Positions 56,090-64,000 of a stretch of 64,000 nucleotides of DNA are shown one piece after another. How positions within the stretch are numbered: the stretch's first letter is position 1; each line of letters starts with the position of its first letter. A model generated the notes under the pieces. It had not been told where the DNA came from. It ran no database searches and saw only the letters and a program-made list of their open reading frames with translations. The position numbers and the translations under genes are program-made. The stretch comes from Zeimonas sp003577305 (GTDB lineage: Bacteria; Pseudomonadota; Gammaproteobacteria; Burkholderiales; Burkholderiaceae_E): positions 62,001 to 126,000 of the forward strand of contig SZOX01000020.1 of assembly GCA_030263385.1 (NCBI GenBank), read 5' to 3'.

Positions 56090-57079
56090 TCACGCGACGA
56101 GCGCAGGCTCCTGCATCGCAGCGACCTGTTCGCGCAGCTCGAGCACCCGGTCCTGCCAGTAGCGCTGCGTGCCGAACCACGGGAACGCCGCCGGAAATGC
56201 CGGGTCGTCCCAGCGCCGCGCGATCCAGGCCGAGTAGTGGATCAGCCGCAGCGTGCGCAGCGGCTCGATCAATTGCAGCTCGCGCCGGTCGAGATCGGCG
56301 AAGTCCTCGTAGCCGGCGAGCACGTCGGAGAGCTGCCGCGTCATCGACGCGCGATCGCCCGACAGCAGCATCCAGAGGTCCTGCACCGCCGGCCCGTTGC
56401 GCGCGTCGTCGAAGTCGACGAAGTGAGGACCATCGTCGGTCCAGAGCACGTTGCCCGCGTGGCAGTCGCCATGCAGCTTCTGGATGCGCAGCTCGCCCAC
56501 GCGATCGAAGGCCTTGCGGATCGCCTCGAGTGCCTGGTCGACGATGCCGGTCCAGGCGGCGAGCAGGTCCGCGGGGATGCGATCGTGCGCGAGCAGCCAG
56601 TCGCGCGGCTCGCGCCCGAAGGTGTCGACGTCGAGCGCCGGGCGCTCGGCGAAACGCCCCACCGCGCCCACCGCGTGGATGCGGCCGATGAAGCGGCCGA
56701 TGCGCTCGAGCGTGTCGGGGTCGTCGAGTTCGGGCGCGCGTCCGCCGCGGCGCGGATAGACCGCGAAACGGTAGCCTTCGAACGCGGCCAGCGTGCGGCC
56801 CGGCTCGCCCAGTGCGATCGGCGCGACCACCGGCATCTCGCGCCCTGCCAGGTCGGCGACGAACGCGTGCTCCTCGAGGATCTGCCGGTCGCTCCATCGA
56901 CCCGGTCGATAGAACTTCGCGACCACCGTGCGGCCGTCCTCGAGGCTCGCCTGGTAGACGCGGTTCTCGTAGCTGTTCAGCGCGATGAAGCGGCCGTCGC
57001 CGCGCAGCCCGACCGACTCGAGCGCATCGAGCATGCGGTCGGGAGTGAGCCGTGCGTAGGGGGCTTCGGGCGTCGTCAT
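56090..57079 (-). CDS. srkA: SrkA/YihE-type stress-response kinase
   Basis: A 329-residue kinase of the aminoglycoside-phosphotransferase fold, matching SrkA in length. The catalytic loop is LHGDCHAGN and the metal site FVDFDDA. SrkA phosphorylates proteins on Ser/Thr and counters stress-induced death in enterics. The ATG at 57079 aligns with the family start; an earlier ATG at 57133 adds unconserved residues. It is divergent from the alanine dehydrogenase gene. Confidence 0.88.
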   Translation of the reverse strand: MTTPEAPYARLTPDRMLDALESVGLRGDGRFIALNSYENRVYQASLEDGRTVVAKFYRPGRWSDRQILEEHAFVADLAGREMPVVAPIALGEPGRTLAAFEGYRFAVYPRRGGRAPELDDPDTLERIGRFIGRIHAVGAVGRFAERPALDVDTFGREPRDWLLAHDRIPADLLAAWTGIVDQALEAIRKAFDRVGELRIQKLHGDCHAGNVLWTDDGPHFVDFDDARNGPAVQDLWMLLSGDRASMTRQLSDVLAGYEDFADLDRRELQLIEPLRTLRLIHYSAWIARRWDDPAFPAAFPWFGTQRYWQDRVLELREQVAAMQEPALVA

Positions 57080-57211
57080 CGGCGGATTCCACATGGCGCC
57101 CGCGCGCGCCGAACGCCGCCGGCGATTTTGCACGAACGCCGCAGTGCCCTACGATTCTGCCGGAGCGCGTCTGCCCGCGTCGGGCACCGACGAGCCGCGC
57201 GGGAGCGAGCG

Positions 57212-58333
57212 ATGAAGGTAGGAGTTCCGAAGGAGACCAAGGTCCACGAGTACCGGGTGGGCCTGACGCCGGAATCGGTGCGCGAATACGTGCACCGCGG
57301 CCACGAGGTGCTGGTGCAGACGCAGGCGGGGGCGGCGATCGGCGCCGACGACGACGCCTACCGGCACGCCGGCGCGACCGTGCTCGCCGATGCGCGCGCG
57401 GTGTACGACGCCGCCGAACTGATCGTCAAGGTGAAGGAGCCGCAACCGGCCGAAGTCGCGATGCTGCGGCCGCGGCACCTGCTGTTCGCCTACCTGCACC
57501 TCGCGCCCGATCCGCAGCTGGCCCGCGGCCTGCTCGAATCGGGCTGCACAGCGATCGCCTACGAGACGGTGGCCGAGAGCGACGGCACGCTGCCGTTGCT
57601 CGCGCCGATGAGCGAGGTCGCCGGACGCCTGTCGATCACGATCGCCGGCCAGCTGCTGATGCGCGACGCCGGCGGTCCCGGGCTGCTGCTGGGCGGCGTC
57701 ACCGGCGTCACGCCGGCGCGCGTGCTGGTGCTCGGCGCGGGCGTGGTGGGCGTGCAGGCGGTGCGCATGGCCGCGGGCGCAGGCGCCGAGGTGAGCGTGG
57801 TCGATCGCTCGCTCGCGAAACTGCGCGCGATCGACGCGCAGCTGCCCGGTCGCATCCGCACGCGGCCGTCCACGCGCGCCGCGATCGAGGAGGAGATCGC
57901 CGCCGCCGACGTGGTGATCGGCGCGGTGCTGGTCGCTGGCGCGAGCACGCCGCGCCTGGTCACGCGCGCGATGCTGCGCACGATGAAGCCGCGCTCGGTG
58001 ATGGTCGACGTCTCGATCGACCAGGGCGGCTGCTTCGAGACCTCGCGCCCGACCACGCACGCCGACCCGACCTACGAGGTCGACGGCATCGTCCACTACT
58101 GCGTCGCGAACATGCCGGGCGCGGTGCCGCGCACCTCGAGCCACGCGCTGAACCTGGCGACGCTGCCCTACGGGCTCGCGCTGGCCGATCACGGAATCGA
58201 CGCGCTGCGCGCCGACCCGACGCTGCGCGCCGGCCTGAACCTGCGCGCCGGGCGGATCACCCACCCGATGGTGGCGCAGGCGCTCGGCTTCGAGTCGGTC
58301 GATCCCGCGATCGCGCTGTCGCAGGCGGCCTGA
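57212..58333 (+). CDS. ald: Alanine dehydrogenase
   Basis: A 373-residue enzyme beginning MKVGVPKETKVHEYRVGLTP with the N-terminal substrate domain (KVKEPQ), and the NAD-binding VLVLGAGVVGVQAVRMAAG. It reversibly deaminates L-alanine to pyruvate and ammonia. GGGAG lies 6 bases before the ATG. The related transhydrogenase alpha subunit is longer and differs at the C-terminus, so alanine dehydrogenase is preferred. Confidence 0.93.
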   Translation: MKVGVPKETKVHEYRVGLTPESVREYVHRGHEVLVQTQAGAAIGADDDAYRHAGATVLADARAVYDAAELIVKVKEPQPAEVAMLRPRHLLFAYLHLAPDPQLARGLLESGCTAIAYETVAESDGTLPLLAPMSEVAGRLSITIAGQLLMRDAGGPGLLLGGVTGVTPARVLVLGAGVVGVQAVRMAAGAGAEVSVVDRSLAKLRAIDAQLPGRIRTRPSTRAAIEEEIAAADVVIGAVLVAGASTPRLVTRAMLRTMKPRSVMVDVSIDQGGCFETSRPTTHADPTYEVDGIVHYCVANMPGAVPRTSSHALNLATLPYGLALADHGIDALRADPTLRAGLNLRAGRITHPMVAQALGFESVDPAIALSQAA

Positions 58334-58345
58334 CCCGGCGCTTGC

Positions 58346-58360
58346 GGCCGCGCCGCGGCC
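58346..58360. terminator. Hairpin between ald and fixX
   Basis: GGCCGC (58346-58351) and GCGGCC (58355-58360) form a 6-base-pair stem with a 3-base loop in the 28-base gap of the convergent genes. It is followed only by TT. Possible shared transcription end. Confidence 0.35.
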
Positions 58361-58361
58361 T

Positions 58362-58652
58362 TCAGCCGAACTTGTACAGCACCCCGTAGCCGCCGCGCGG
58401 GTACGACCACTCGACGTTGTCGTGCTCGCTGCACAGCAGCCGGCAGGTGCCACACTCGAGGCAGCCGTCGGTGGACAGGATCACGCTGCCGTCCTCGGCC
58501 TTCGTGTAGCAGCCGGCCGGACAGCACCAGGTGCACGAGGGCGTCTCGCACCGGTCGCGGCAGATCTCCGGCGCCCTGATCGCGATGTGCGCGCGACCCT
58601 CGTCGACCCGGTAGCGGTTCTCGAACAGCTTCTCTTCGACCTTGACCGTCAT
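58362..58652 (-). CDS. fixX: Ferredoxin-like protein FixX
   Basis: A 96-residue iron-sulfur protein with CTWCCPAGCY and GCLECGTCRLLC, the cysteine pattern of FixX. It passes electrons from the FixABC complex to the quinone or to the low-potential acceptor. Its ATG overlaps the fixC stop (ATGA), completing fixA-fixB-fixC-fixX on the minus strand. Confidence 0.94.
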   Translation of the reverse strand: MTVKVEEKLFENRYRVDEGRAHIAIRAPEICRDRCETPSCTWCCPAGCYTKAEDGSVILSTDGCLECGTCRLLCSEHDNVEWSYPRGGYGVLYKFG

Positions 58653-59947
58653 CGCAATGCCCTCATCAGCTTGATCGCGTCGCCGAACAGGCCGAAGCGC
58701 GAGCGCCTGGCCACGAAGTCGCGCTTGATCTCTTTTTCCTTGGTGAGCTTGTCGACGCCGTCGACCTTCAGCATCGTGTGCGCGGCGCGCGTGAGCAGCT
58801 CCGGGTAGGTGGTGAGGAACTGCCGGTTGCCGTGCAGGATCTCGGGCACGTCGCGGTATTTCTTCAGGTCTTTCATCACGAAACTCTGTTCGAGCGCTCT
58901 GCGGTAGCTCTTCAGGTTCGCCGCGGTGTAGTCCCTGCCCTTGTCGCGCAGGCCGATGATCGTCTCGGCCGCCATCCTTCCGGTGGTCATCGCCAGGTTC
59001 GAGCCTTCGCGGTGCACCGAATTGACGAAGCCGCCCGAGTCGCCGCAGATCAGCCAGCCGTCGCCGTGCACCGTCGGGATCGCGTTGTAGCCGCCCTCGG
59101 GAATCAGGTGCGCGGAGTATTCCTTGACCTCCGATCCGGCGATCAGCGGCCTGACCGACGGATGGCTCTTCAGCTCCTCGAGCAGCTGGTAGGGGCTCAC
59201 GCCGCTCGCCTTGAAGTCTTCGACCATGCAGCCGATGCCGAGCGAGATCGATTCCCTGTTCGTGTACAGGAACCCGGTGCCGACCATGCCCTTCGTGATC
59301 TTGCCGAGCATCTCGACCACGACCCCGTCGTTGCCCGAGATGTTGAAGCGCTCCTCGATCGTGTGTCTGGGCAGGAAGTGCATCTCCTTCACGGCGAGCG
59401 CGACGTCCTGCGCCTTCACCCGCGGCCTGAGGCCCGCTTTCGTCGCGACCAGCGAGTTCACGCCGTCGGCGAGCACCACCACGTCGGCGAACACGTCGCC
59501 CCTGGCGCGGTCGGTGCGCACGCCCACCACCCGCTCGCCCTTCTTCAGCAGGTCGACCACGGTGGTCTCGCAGATCAGCAGCACGCCGGCGTCCTGCGCC
59601 TTGCCCGAGAGCCACTTGTCCATGTTGGCGCGGATCACCGTGTAGCGGGTCGGCTGCTCGTCGGCGTCGACCGTGCCGCGGAAATGCGAGCCCACGTGCG
59701 AGCGCTCGTCCATCAGCCACATCCGCTGCTCGAGCACCGCGCGCTCGAACGGCGCCTGGCGCCGGCAGTTCGGGATCACCGCCTCGAGCGCGTCGGCGTA
59801 CATGATCGCGCCCTGCACGTTCTTCGAGCCCGGATACTCGCCGCGTTCGAGCTGCAGCACTTTCATGCCGGCCTTCGCCATCAGGTAGGCGGCGGTGTTG
59901 CCCGAAGGCCCCGCGCCCACCACGATCGCGTCGAATTTTTCGGCCAT
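58649..59947 (-). CDS. fixC: Flavoprotein-quinone oxidoreductase FixC
   Basis: A 432-residue FAD-dependent oxidoreductase with GxGxxG in VVGAGPSGNTAAYLMA and a C-terminal GDSGGFVNSVHREGSNLAM. It belongs to the ETF-quinone oxidoreductase/FixC family and lacks the C-terminal ferredoxin domain, which is supplied by FixX. AAGGAG precedes the ATG. It takes electrons from FixAB and reduces quinone. Confidence 0.94.
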   Translation of the reverse strand: MAEKFDAIVVGAGPSGNTAAYLMAKAGMKVLQLERGEYPGSKNVQGAIMYADALEAVIPNCRRQAPFERAVLEQRMWLMDERSHVGSHFRGTVDADEQPTRYTVIRANMDKWLSGKAQDAGVLLICETTVVDLLKKGERVVGVRTDRARGDVFADVVVLADGVNSLVATKAGLRPRVKAQDVALAVKEMHFLPRHTIEERFNISGNDGVVVEMLGKITKGMVGTGFLYTNRESISLGIGCMVEDFKASGVSPYQLLEELKSHPSVRPLIAGSEVKEYSAHLIPEGGYNAIPTVHGDGWLICGDSGGFVNSVHREGSNLAMTTGRMAAETIIGLRDKGRDYTAANLKSYRRALEQSFVMKDLKKYRDVPEILHGNRQFLTTYPELLTRAAHTMLKVDGVDKLTKEKEIKRDFVARRSRFGLFGDAIKLMRALR

Positions 59948-59963
59948 CGCTCGCTCCTTCTCC

Positions 59964-61055
59964 TCAGGCGGCCACGCGGCGACCGAGCCGTTCGCGCAGC
60001 GCCTCGGTGAGCGCCGGCAGGATCTGCAGCGCGTCGCCGACCACCGCATAGGTGGCGAAATCCATGATCGGCGCGTTCGGGTCGCTGTTGATCGCGATGA
60101 TCACGTCGGCACCCTCCACGCCGACCCGATGCTGGATCGCCCCGGAGATCCCGGCGGCGATGTACAGCTTCGGGCGGATCGTCTTGCCGGTCTGGCCGAT
60201 CTGGCGGTCCGCACCCACCCAGCCGGCCTGCGCCACCGGCCGCGAGCCGCCGTATTCGCCGCCGAGCAGCTCGGCCAGTTCGCGCACCAGCCGGAAGTTC
60301 TCGGGCTTGCCCAGGCCCCGGCCGCCCGCGACGACGACGTCGGCGTAGGCCAGCTGCGCCTTGTCGGCGTCGGCGTCCGGGATGTAGGAGAGGATCTTGG
60401 TGACCACGTCGTCTTCGGCGAGCGCGACCTGCTCCTCGATCACCCGCCCGGTGCGCTGCGGATCGCGCTTCGGCATCGCCATCACGCGCGGGCGTATCGT
60501 GGCCATCTGGGGCCGGTATTCGAGCGTGTGGATCGTGCACAGCAGCGTGCCGCCGAATGTGGGCCGGGTGGCGGCGAGGCTGCGCGTCTCGTCGTCGATG
60601 CGCAGTTCGGTGCAGTCGGCAGTGAGCCCCGTGCCCAGCGTGGTGGCCACCGCGCCCGCGAGGTCGCGCCCCAGCGTGGTTGCCCCGAGCAGCAGGATCT
60701 CGGGCTTGTTGCGCTCGACCAGCTCGGTGAGTGCCCGGGTATACGGGTCGGTGCGATAGTGCGCGAGCACCGGGTCGCGCACCACGTGCACTGCATCGGC
60801 GCCGTGGCGCAATGCCTCGTCGCAGGCCTGCGCGGTCGCCGCGTCGTCGGGACCCATGACCACGCCCGACAGCGGCACGCCGAGGTGATCGGCGAGCTTG
60901 CGCCCTTCGCCGAGCAGCTCCCAGGACACCGGATGCACGCGACCGCGCTCGAGTTCGACGTAGACCCACACCCCGCGCCAGGCACCGAGGTCGGCGCCGC
61001 CGGCGCGTCGCGCAGCGGCGGCCGAAGGCGCCGCGGCCTGATCGTCGCCGCTCAT
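59964..61055 (-). CDS. fixB: Electron transfer flavoprotein alpha subunit FixB
   Basis: A 363-residue ETF alpha. The C-terminal FAD-binding part has GGEYGGSRPVAQAGWVGADR, QIGQTGKTIRPKLYIAAGISG and INSDPNAPIMDFATYAVVGD. The Fix-type length and the FixC/FixX neighbours indicate the bifurcating branch rather than ordinary ETF. The ATG overlaps the fixA stop (ATGA). Confidence 0.93.
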   Translation of the reverse strand: MSGDDQAAAPSAAAARRAGGADLGAWRGVWVYVELERGRVHPVSWELLGEGRKLADHLGVPLSGVVMGPDDAATAQACDEALRHGADAVHVVRDPVLAHYRTDPYTRALTELVERNKPEILLLGATTLGRDLAGAVATTLGTGLTADCTELRIDDETRSLAATRPTFGGTLLCTIHTLEYRPQMATIRPRVMAMPKRDPQRTGRVIEEQVALAEDDVVTKILSYIPDADADKAQLAYADVVVAGGRGLGKPENFRLVRELAELLGGEYGGSRPVAQAGWVGADRQIGQTGKTIRPKLYIAAGISGAIQHRVGVEGADVIIAINSDPNAPIMDFATYAVVGDALQILPALTEALRERLGRRVAA

Positions 61056-61894
61056 CGGTCGATCTCCTCTTCGATCTGCGGATGCTTCGCGAACAGCTTC
61101 GCCAGCAGCGCGTCGACCGCCTCGCGCGCCGGCTTGTCGCGCGCGTCGATCACCTCGGCCTTGTTGGCGCGCGGCGGCGGGGCGAACACCTTCTTGACGA
61201 CGGTGGGCGAACCCTTGAGCCCGCAGCGCGCGACCTCGCCGATGCCGGCGGCCTTGTGGTCCCACTCGATCGGCTGGCAGCGCGCCGCGCGGAACATCGC
61301 GTCCATGTCGGCGAAGCGGATCGTGTTGGCGCCCTCCATCATCGTGACCAGGCAGGGCAGCTTCGTCTTCAGCACCTGCACCCCGCCCTCGGCGCGCCGG
61401 TGCACCACGATCTCGCGCGCCTCGGGGTCGAGGTGCTCGATGCGCGAGACGTAGGTGAGTTGCTGCAGTCCGAGCCGGCGCGCGACGCCCGGACCCACCT
61501 GCGCGGTGTCGCCATCGATCGTCTGCTTGCCGCAGAACACCATGTCGACCGGCTGGCCGGCGCCGATCGTGCGGATCGCCGACGACAGCGCATACGAGGT
61601 CGCGAGCGTGTCGGAACCGGCGAAGACCCGGTCGGTGATCAGGATCGCGTCGTCGGCGCCGAACGAAACGCACTTCTTCAGCGCCTCGGCGGCCATCTTC
61701 GGGCCCATGCTGAGCACGGTGATGCGCGCGCCGAAGCGATCCTTGATGCGCAGCGCCTCCTCGAGCGAGACCAGGTCGTACGGATTGACGACCGCCGGCA
61801 CGCCCTGGCGCATGATGGTGTTGGTGACGGGGTGGACCCGTATCTGGCTCGAATCGGGCACCTGCTTGACGCAGACGACGATGTGCATGACCAT
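61052..61894 (-). CDS. fixA: Electron transfer flavoprotein beta subunit FixA
   Basis: A 280-residue ETF beta of FixA length, beginning HIVVCVKQVPDSSQI with SLEEALRIKDRFGARITVLSMGP and GADDAILITD. It accepts electrons from NADH and, with FixB, bifurcates them to quinone and to a low-potential ferredoxin or flavodoxin. ATG 61894 is used because GGAG lies 7 bases upstream; ATG 61888 is in frame. It is the first gene of the fix operon. Confidence 0.93.
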   Translation of the reverse strand: MVMHIVVCVKQVPDSSQIRVHPVTNTIMRQGVPAVVNPYDLVSLEEALRIKDRFGARITVLSMGPKMAAEALKKCVSFGADDAILITDRVFAGSDTLATSYALSSAIRTIGAGQPVDMVFCGKQTIDGDTAQVGPGVARRLGLQQLTYVSRIEHLDPEAREIVVHRRAEGGVQVLKTKLPCLVTMMEGANTIRFADMDAMFRAARCQPIEWDHKAAGIGEVARCGLKGSPTVVKKVFAPPPRANKAEVIDARDKPAREAVDALLAKLFAKHPQIEEEIDR

Positions 61895-61927
61895 GCCGCG
61901 ACTCCGGTATTTCGGTACCGTTTTACC

Positions 61928-61933
61928 ATTATG
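61928..61933 (-). promoter_or_regulatory. Possible -10 element of fixABCX
   Basis: CATAAT on the minus strand, about 34 bases before fixA in an AT-rich patch, one mismatch from the consensus. No clear -35 is seen, which would suit activator-dependent transcription from the FNR-type box upstream. Confidence 0.4.
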
Positions 61934-61992
61934 AGTTCGCGGCCCGCAAGAGGGTCGCGATCCCCCATCGGGGTTACCCCGTCCAGACCCGG

Positions 61993-62006
61993 TTGATCTG
62001 GATCAA
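61993..62006 (-). promoter_or_regulatory. Perfect FNR/Anr-type box upstream of fixABCX
   Basis: TTGATCTGGATCAA matches TTGAT-N4-ATCAA exactly. It overlaps the panE stop codon and lies about 78 bases upstream of the transcription start predicted from the CATAAT element, near the class I activation range. It suggests low-oxygen control of fixABCX; binding is inferred. Confidence 0.65.
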
Positions 62007-62920
62007 GCGCAGCGCGCGGCCTGCACCTGCAGGTGGCAATACGCGGCAGCCAGCAGCGGGGCATCCTGGCCGGATCGGCCCGCGCGGGCCAGCATGTCGC
62101 CCAGCACGTGGTCGTGCTCGGTGCGCTGGCCCGACTGCAGGTCGCGCAGCATCGATGCGGTCGCCGCCGAACCACGCTGCGTGAGCATCGCCAGCGCGCG
62201 CTCGTGCACCCGCGACGCGATCGTGATGCCGGCGGCGGCAGCCACCGCGGCGCACTCGGCGTGCAGCCTGCGAACCAGCCGCTCGCCGTCGCGCGTCGCC
62301 ACGATCTCGCCGATCGAACCCCGCGCCAGCGTGGTGATGCCCGCCAGCGTGGCGAGCAGCACCCACTTCTCCCACAGGCTGGTCACGATGTCGTCCGAGA
62401 GCACCGCGTCGAAGCGCGCCCGCTCGCACAGCGCGATGAACTGCGCCGCCACGCGCGCGGCCGGCGCGTCCCGGCCGCCGGCGGTGAGCAGGTGCAGTTC
62501 GTTGAGGTGGCGCACCGCGCCGTCGGGATCGAGCATCGCGCCGATGTGCGCCACCCCGCCCAGCACGCGTTCGCGCCCGAAGCGGCGGTCCAGCGCGTCC
62601 ATGTGCGCCATGCCGTTGAGCAGCGGCAGCACGCTGGCGCGCTCGCCCACGGCCGGCGCCACCGCAGCGATCGCGTCGTCGAGGTCGTACGCCTTCGGCG
62701 CCAGCACGACCAGGTCGTATTCCGGCGCGAGCGCGTCGGCGGTCGCGGTCTTCACCGCGAGCCGCGCGTCGCCGAACGGGCTGCGGATGCGCAGGCCGTC
62801 GCGCTGCAGCCGTTCGGCGCGCGCCGGCCTGACGAGAAAGGTCACGTCGGCGCCGGCCTCGACCAGGCGCCCGCCGAAATAGCCGCCGACGCCACCGGCG
62901 CCGAGGAACAGCATCTTCAT
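62003..62920 (-). CDS. panE: 2-Dehydropantoate 2-reductase (PanE/ApbA family)
   Basis: A 305-residue ketopantoate reductase-family enzyme. GAGGVGGYFGGRL at the N-terminus binds NADPH, and the C-terminal helical domain has EKWVLLATLAGITTLARG with the catalytic Lys. It reduces 2-dehydropantoate to pantoate for coenzyme A synthesis, although many family members act on other 2-oxo acids. AAGGAG lies 9 bases before the ATG. Confidence 0.88.
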   Translation of the reverse strand: MKMLFLGAGGVGGYFGGRLVEAGADVTFLVRPARAERLQRDGLRIRSPFGDARLAVKTATADALAPEYDLVVLAPKAYDLDDAIAAVAPAVGERASVLPLLNGMAHMDALDRRFGRERVLGGVAHIGAMLDPDGAVRHLNELHLLTAGGRDAPAARVAAQFIALCERARFDAVLSDDIVTSLWEKWVLLATLAGITTLARGSIGEIVATRDGERLVRRLHAECAAVAAAAGITIASRVHERALAMLTQRGSAATASMLRDLQSGQRTEHDHVLGDMLARAGRSGQDAPLLAAAYCHLQVQAARCA

Positions 62921-63125
62921 CGCTGGCTTCTCCTTTCCGTCGCGAATGCGCCGGGCCGCACCTGCCGGCAGGCGTGATCGTCCGGATGGGCAACTGTACC
63001 GGCAGTCATGGGACAATAGCCGGGGCGTGTTCACACGCCCCAGTTGCCGTCGGCGCGACCGTGATCGCGCAGATGCGCGCCGTGCGCGCCGGACGGCTCT
63101 CCCGATTCGACAGGAACATGCTTCG

Positions 63126-64000
63126 ATGGCCCAGTACGTCTACACGATGAACCGGGTGGGCAAGATCGTGCCCCCCAAGCGGGTGATCCTGAAGGACATC
63201 TCGCTCAGCTTCTTTCCCGGCGCCAAGATCGGCGTGCTCGGCCTGAACGGCTCGGGCAAGTCCACGCTGCTGCGCATCATGGCCGGCGTCGACCGCGAAT
63301 ACGAAGGCGAGGCCACGCCGATGCCGGGCCTGCGCATCGGCTTCCTGCCGCAGGAACCGCGGCTCGACCCGGCGAAGGACGTGCGCGGCAACGTCGAGGA
63401 GGGGCTCGGCGAGACGCTGGCGCTGGTGAAGGAGTTCAACGAGATCAGCGAGCGCTTCGCCGAACCGATGGACGACGACGAGATGAACCGGCTGCTCGAG
63501 CGCCAGGGCGAGCTGCAGGGCCGCATCGACGCGGCCGGCGGCTGGGAGATCGAGCGCAAGCTCGAAGTCGCCGCCGACGCGCTGCGGCTGCCCGCCTGGG
63601 ACGCCGACGTGACGAAGCTCTCGGGCGGCGAGCGGCGCCGGGTCGCGCTGTGCCGGCTGCTGCTGTCCGAGCCCGACATGCTGCTGCTCGACGAACCAAC
63701 CAACCACCTCGACGCCTTGTCGGTGCAGTGGCTCGAGCAGTTTCTCGAGCGCTTCCCCGGCACGGTGATCGCGGTCACCCACGACCGCTACTTCCTCGAC
63801 AACGTCGCCGGCTGGATTCTCGAGCTCGACCGCGGCCACGGCATCCCGTGGCAGGGCAATTACTCGTCGTGGCTCGAGCAGAAGGAGCAGCGCCTCGAGA
63901 TCGAGGCCAGGCAGGAATCGGCACGCATCAAGGCAATGCAGTCCGAGCTCGAATGGGTGCGCGCCAACCCGAAGGCGCGCCAGGCCAAGAGCAAGGCGCG
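63126..64000 (+). CDS. ettA: Energy-dependent translational throttle protein EttA (partial)
   Basis: The first 291 codons of an ABC-F ATPase; the gene runs past the window end. It begins MAQYVYTMNRVGKIVPPK, the EttA N-terminus, with Walker A LNGSGKSTLL, signature LSGGERRRV and Walker B DMLLLDEPTNHLD of the first ATPase domain, then a charged linker (the P-site tRNA-interaction arm region). EttA binds the ribosomal E site and couples translation to ATP level. The ATG has AGGAA upstream. Confidence 0.93.
   Translation, partial: MAQYVYTMNRVGKIVPPKRVILKDISLSFFPGAKIGVLGLNGSGKSTLLRIMAGVDREYEGEATPMPGLRIGFLPQEPRLDPAKDVRGNVEEGLGETLALVKEFNEISERFAEPMDDDEMNRLLERQGELQGRIDAAGGWEIERKLEVAADALRLPAWDADVTKLSGGERRRVALCRLLLSEPDMLLLDEPTNHLDALSVQWLEQFLERFPGTVIAVTHDRYFLDNVAGWILELDRGHGIPWQGNYSSWLEQKEQRLEIEARQESARIKAMQSELEWVRANPKARQAKSKA

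Overview
The window is GC-rich (roughly 70%) bacterial chromosome. Gene content and order (gatCAB divergent from mreBCD-mrdA-rodA, aceK beside a leucine-degradation cluster, SMUG-type uracil-DNA glycosylase, NnrS, FixABCX) suggest a betaproteobacterium of the order Burkholderiales. No rRNA, tRNA, CRISPR array, phage or insertion sequence was seen. Coding density is very high, with many 4-base ATGA/GTGA/TTGA stop-start overlaps and frequent GTG and TTG starts. No gene-free stretch exceeds 300 bases; the longest are 14030-14269 (divergent gatC/mreB promoter region) and 26688-26901 (nothing recognisable).

Layout. 1-5210: copper and nitrogen-oxide stress genes (PCu(A)C chaperone, NnrS, DUF302-like protein, CopA-type ATPase, small HMA chaperone) and an Hsp20 with a sigma32-like promoter. 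5307-8746: a beta-ketoadipyl-CoA-type thiolase, an AmpG-type permease and a YitT-family protein. 8789-14029: exodeoxyribonuclease III, pyrE, and the amidotransferase genes gatC-gatA-gatB with an uncharacterised lipoprotein gene between gatA and gatB. 14270-19842: the rod-shape operon mreB-mreC-mreD-mrdA-rodA. 19866-26687: quinone oxidoreductase, Rid-like protein, acetolactate-synthase-like TPP enzyme, bile-acid/Na+ symporter-family carrier, NAD-dependent epimerase, an SDR gene with an internal deletion and a DUF364 protein. This is the least understood stretch.

26902-40420: SMUG-type glycosylase, then the leucine/isovalerate (liu) catabolic region: a MerR regulator with two nearly identical 19-base operator-like sites, a thioesterase, isovaleryl-CoA dehydrogenase, aceK, a thiolase, a second acyl-CoA dehydrogenase, a TetR regulator with a 26-base palindrome, both methylcrotonyl-CoA carboxylase subunits, methylglutaconyl-CoA hydratase and HMG-CoA lyase. 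Together these convert isovaleryl-CoA to acetoacetate and acetyl-CoA, with AceK linking the acetyl-CoA yield to isocitrate partitioning. 40417-43704: a DUF1289 protein with a 21-base tandem repeat, an MBL hydrolase, a gamma-carbonic anhydrase-like protein and a GGDEF protein.

43719-51879 (minus strand): a LIV-type ABC transporter operon carrying two acyl-CoA ligases (livG, ligase, livH, livM, binding protein, livF, PaaK-like ligase), apparently for uptake and CoA activation of a carboxylic acid. livH is frameshifted in this sequence. A divergent Crp/Fnr-family regulator lies next to it. 52703-58333: TPMT-like methyltransferase, 3-hydroxybutyryl-CoA dehydrogenase, threonine ammonia-lyase, SH3 protein, SrkA-type kinase and alanine dehydrogenase. 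58362-61894: fixABCX, encoding an electron-bifurcating flavoprotein complex, with a perfect FNR-type box upstream. 62003-64000: panE and the start of ettA, cut by the window edge.

No clearly new multi-gene defence or mobile system was found. The best leads are the Rid-like/TPP-enzyme/transporter cassette, the two broken genes (SDR and livH), the regulatory sites, and the lipoprotein between gatA and gatB.
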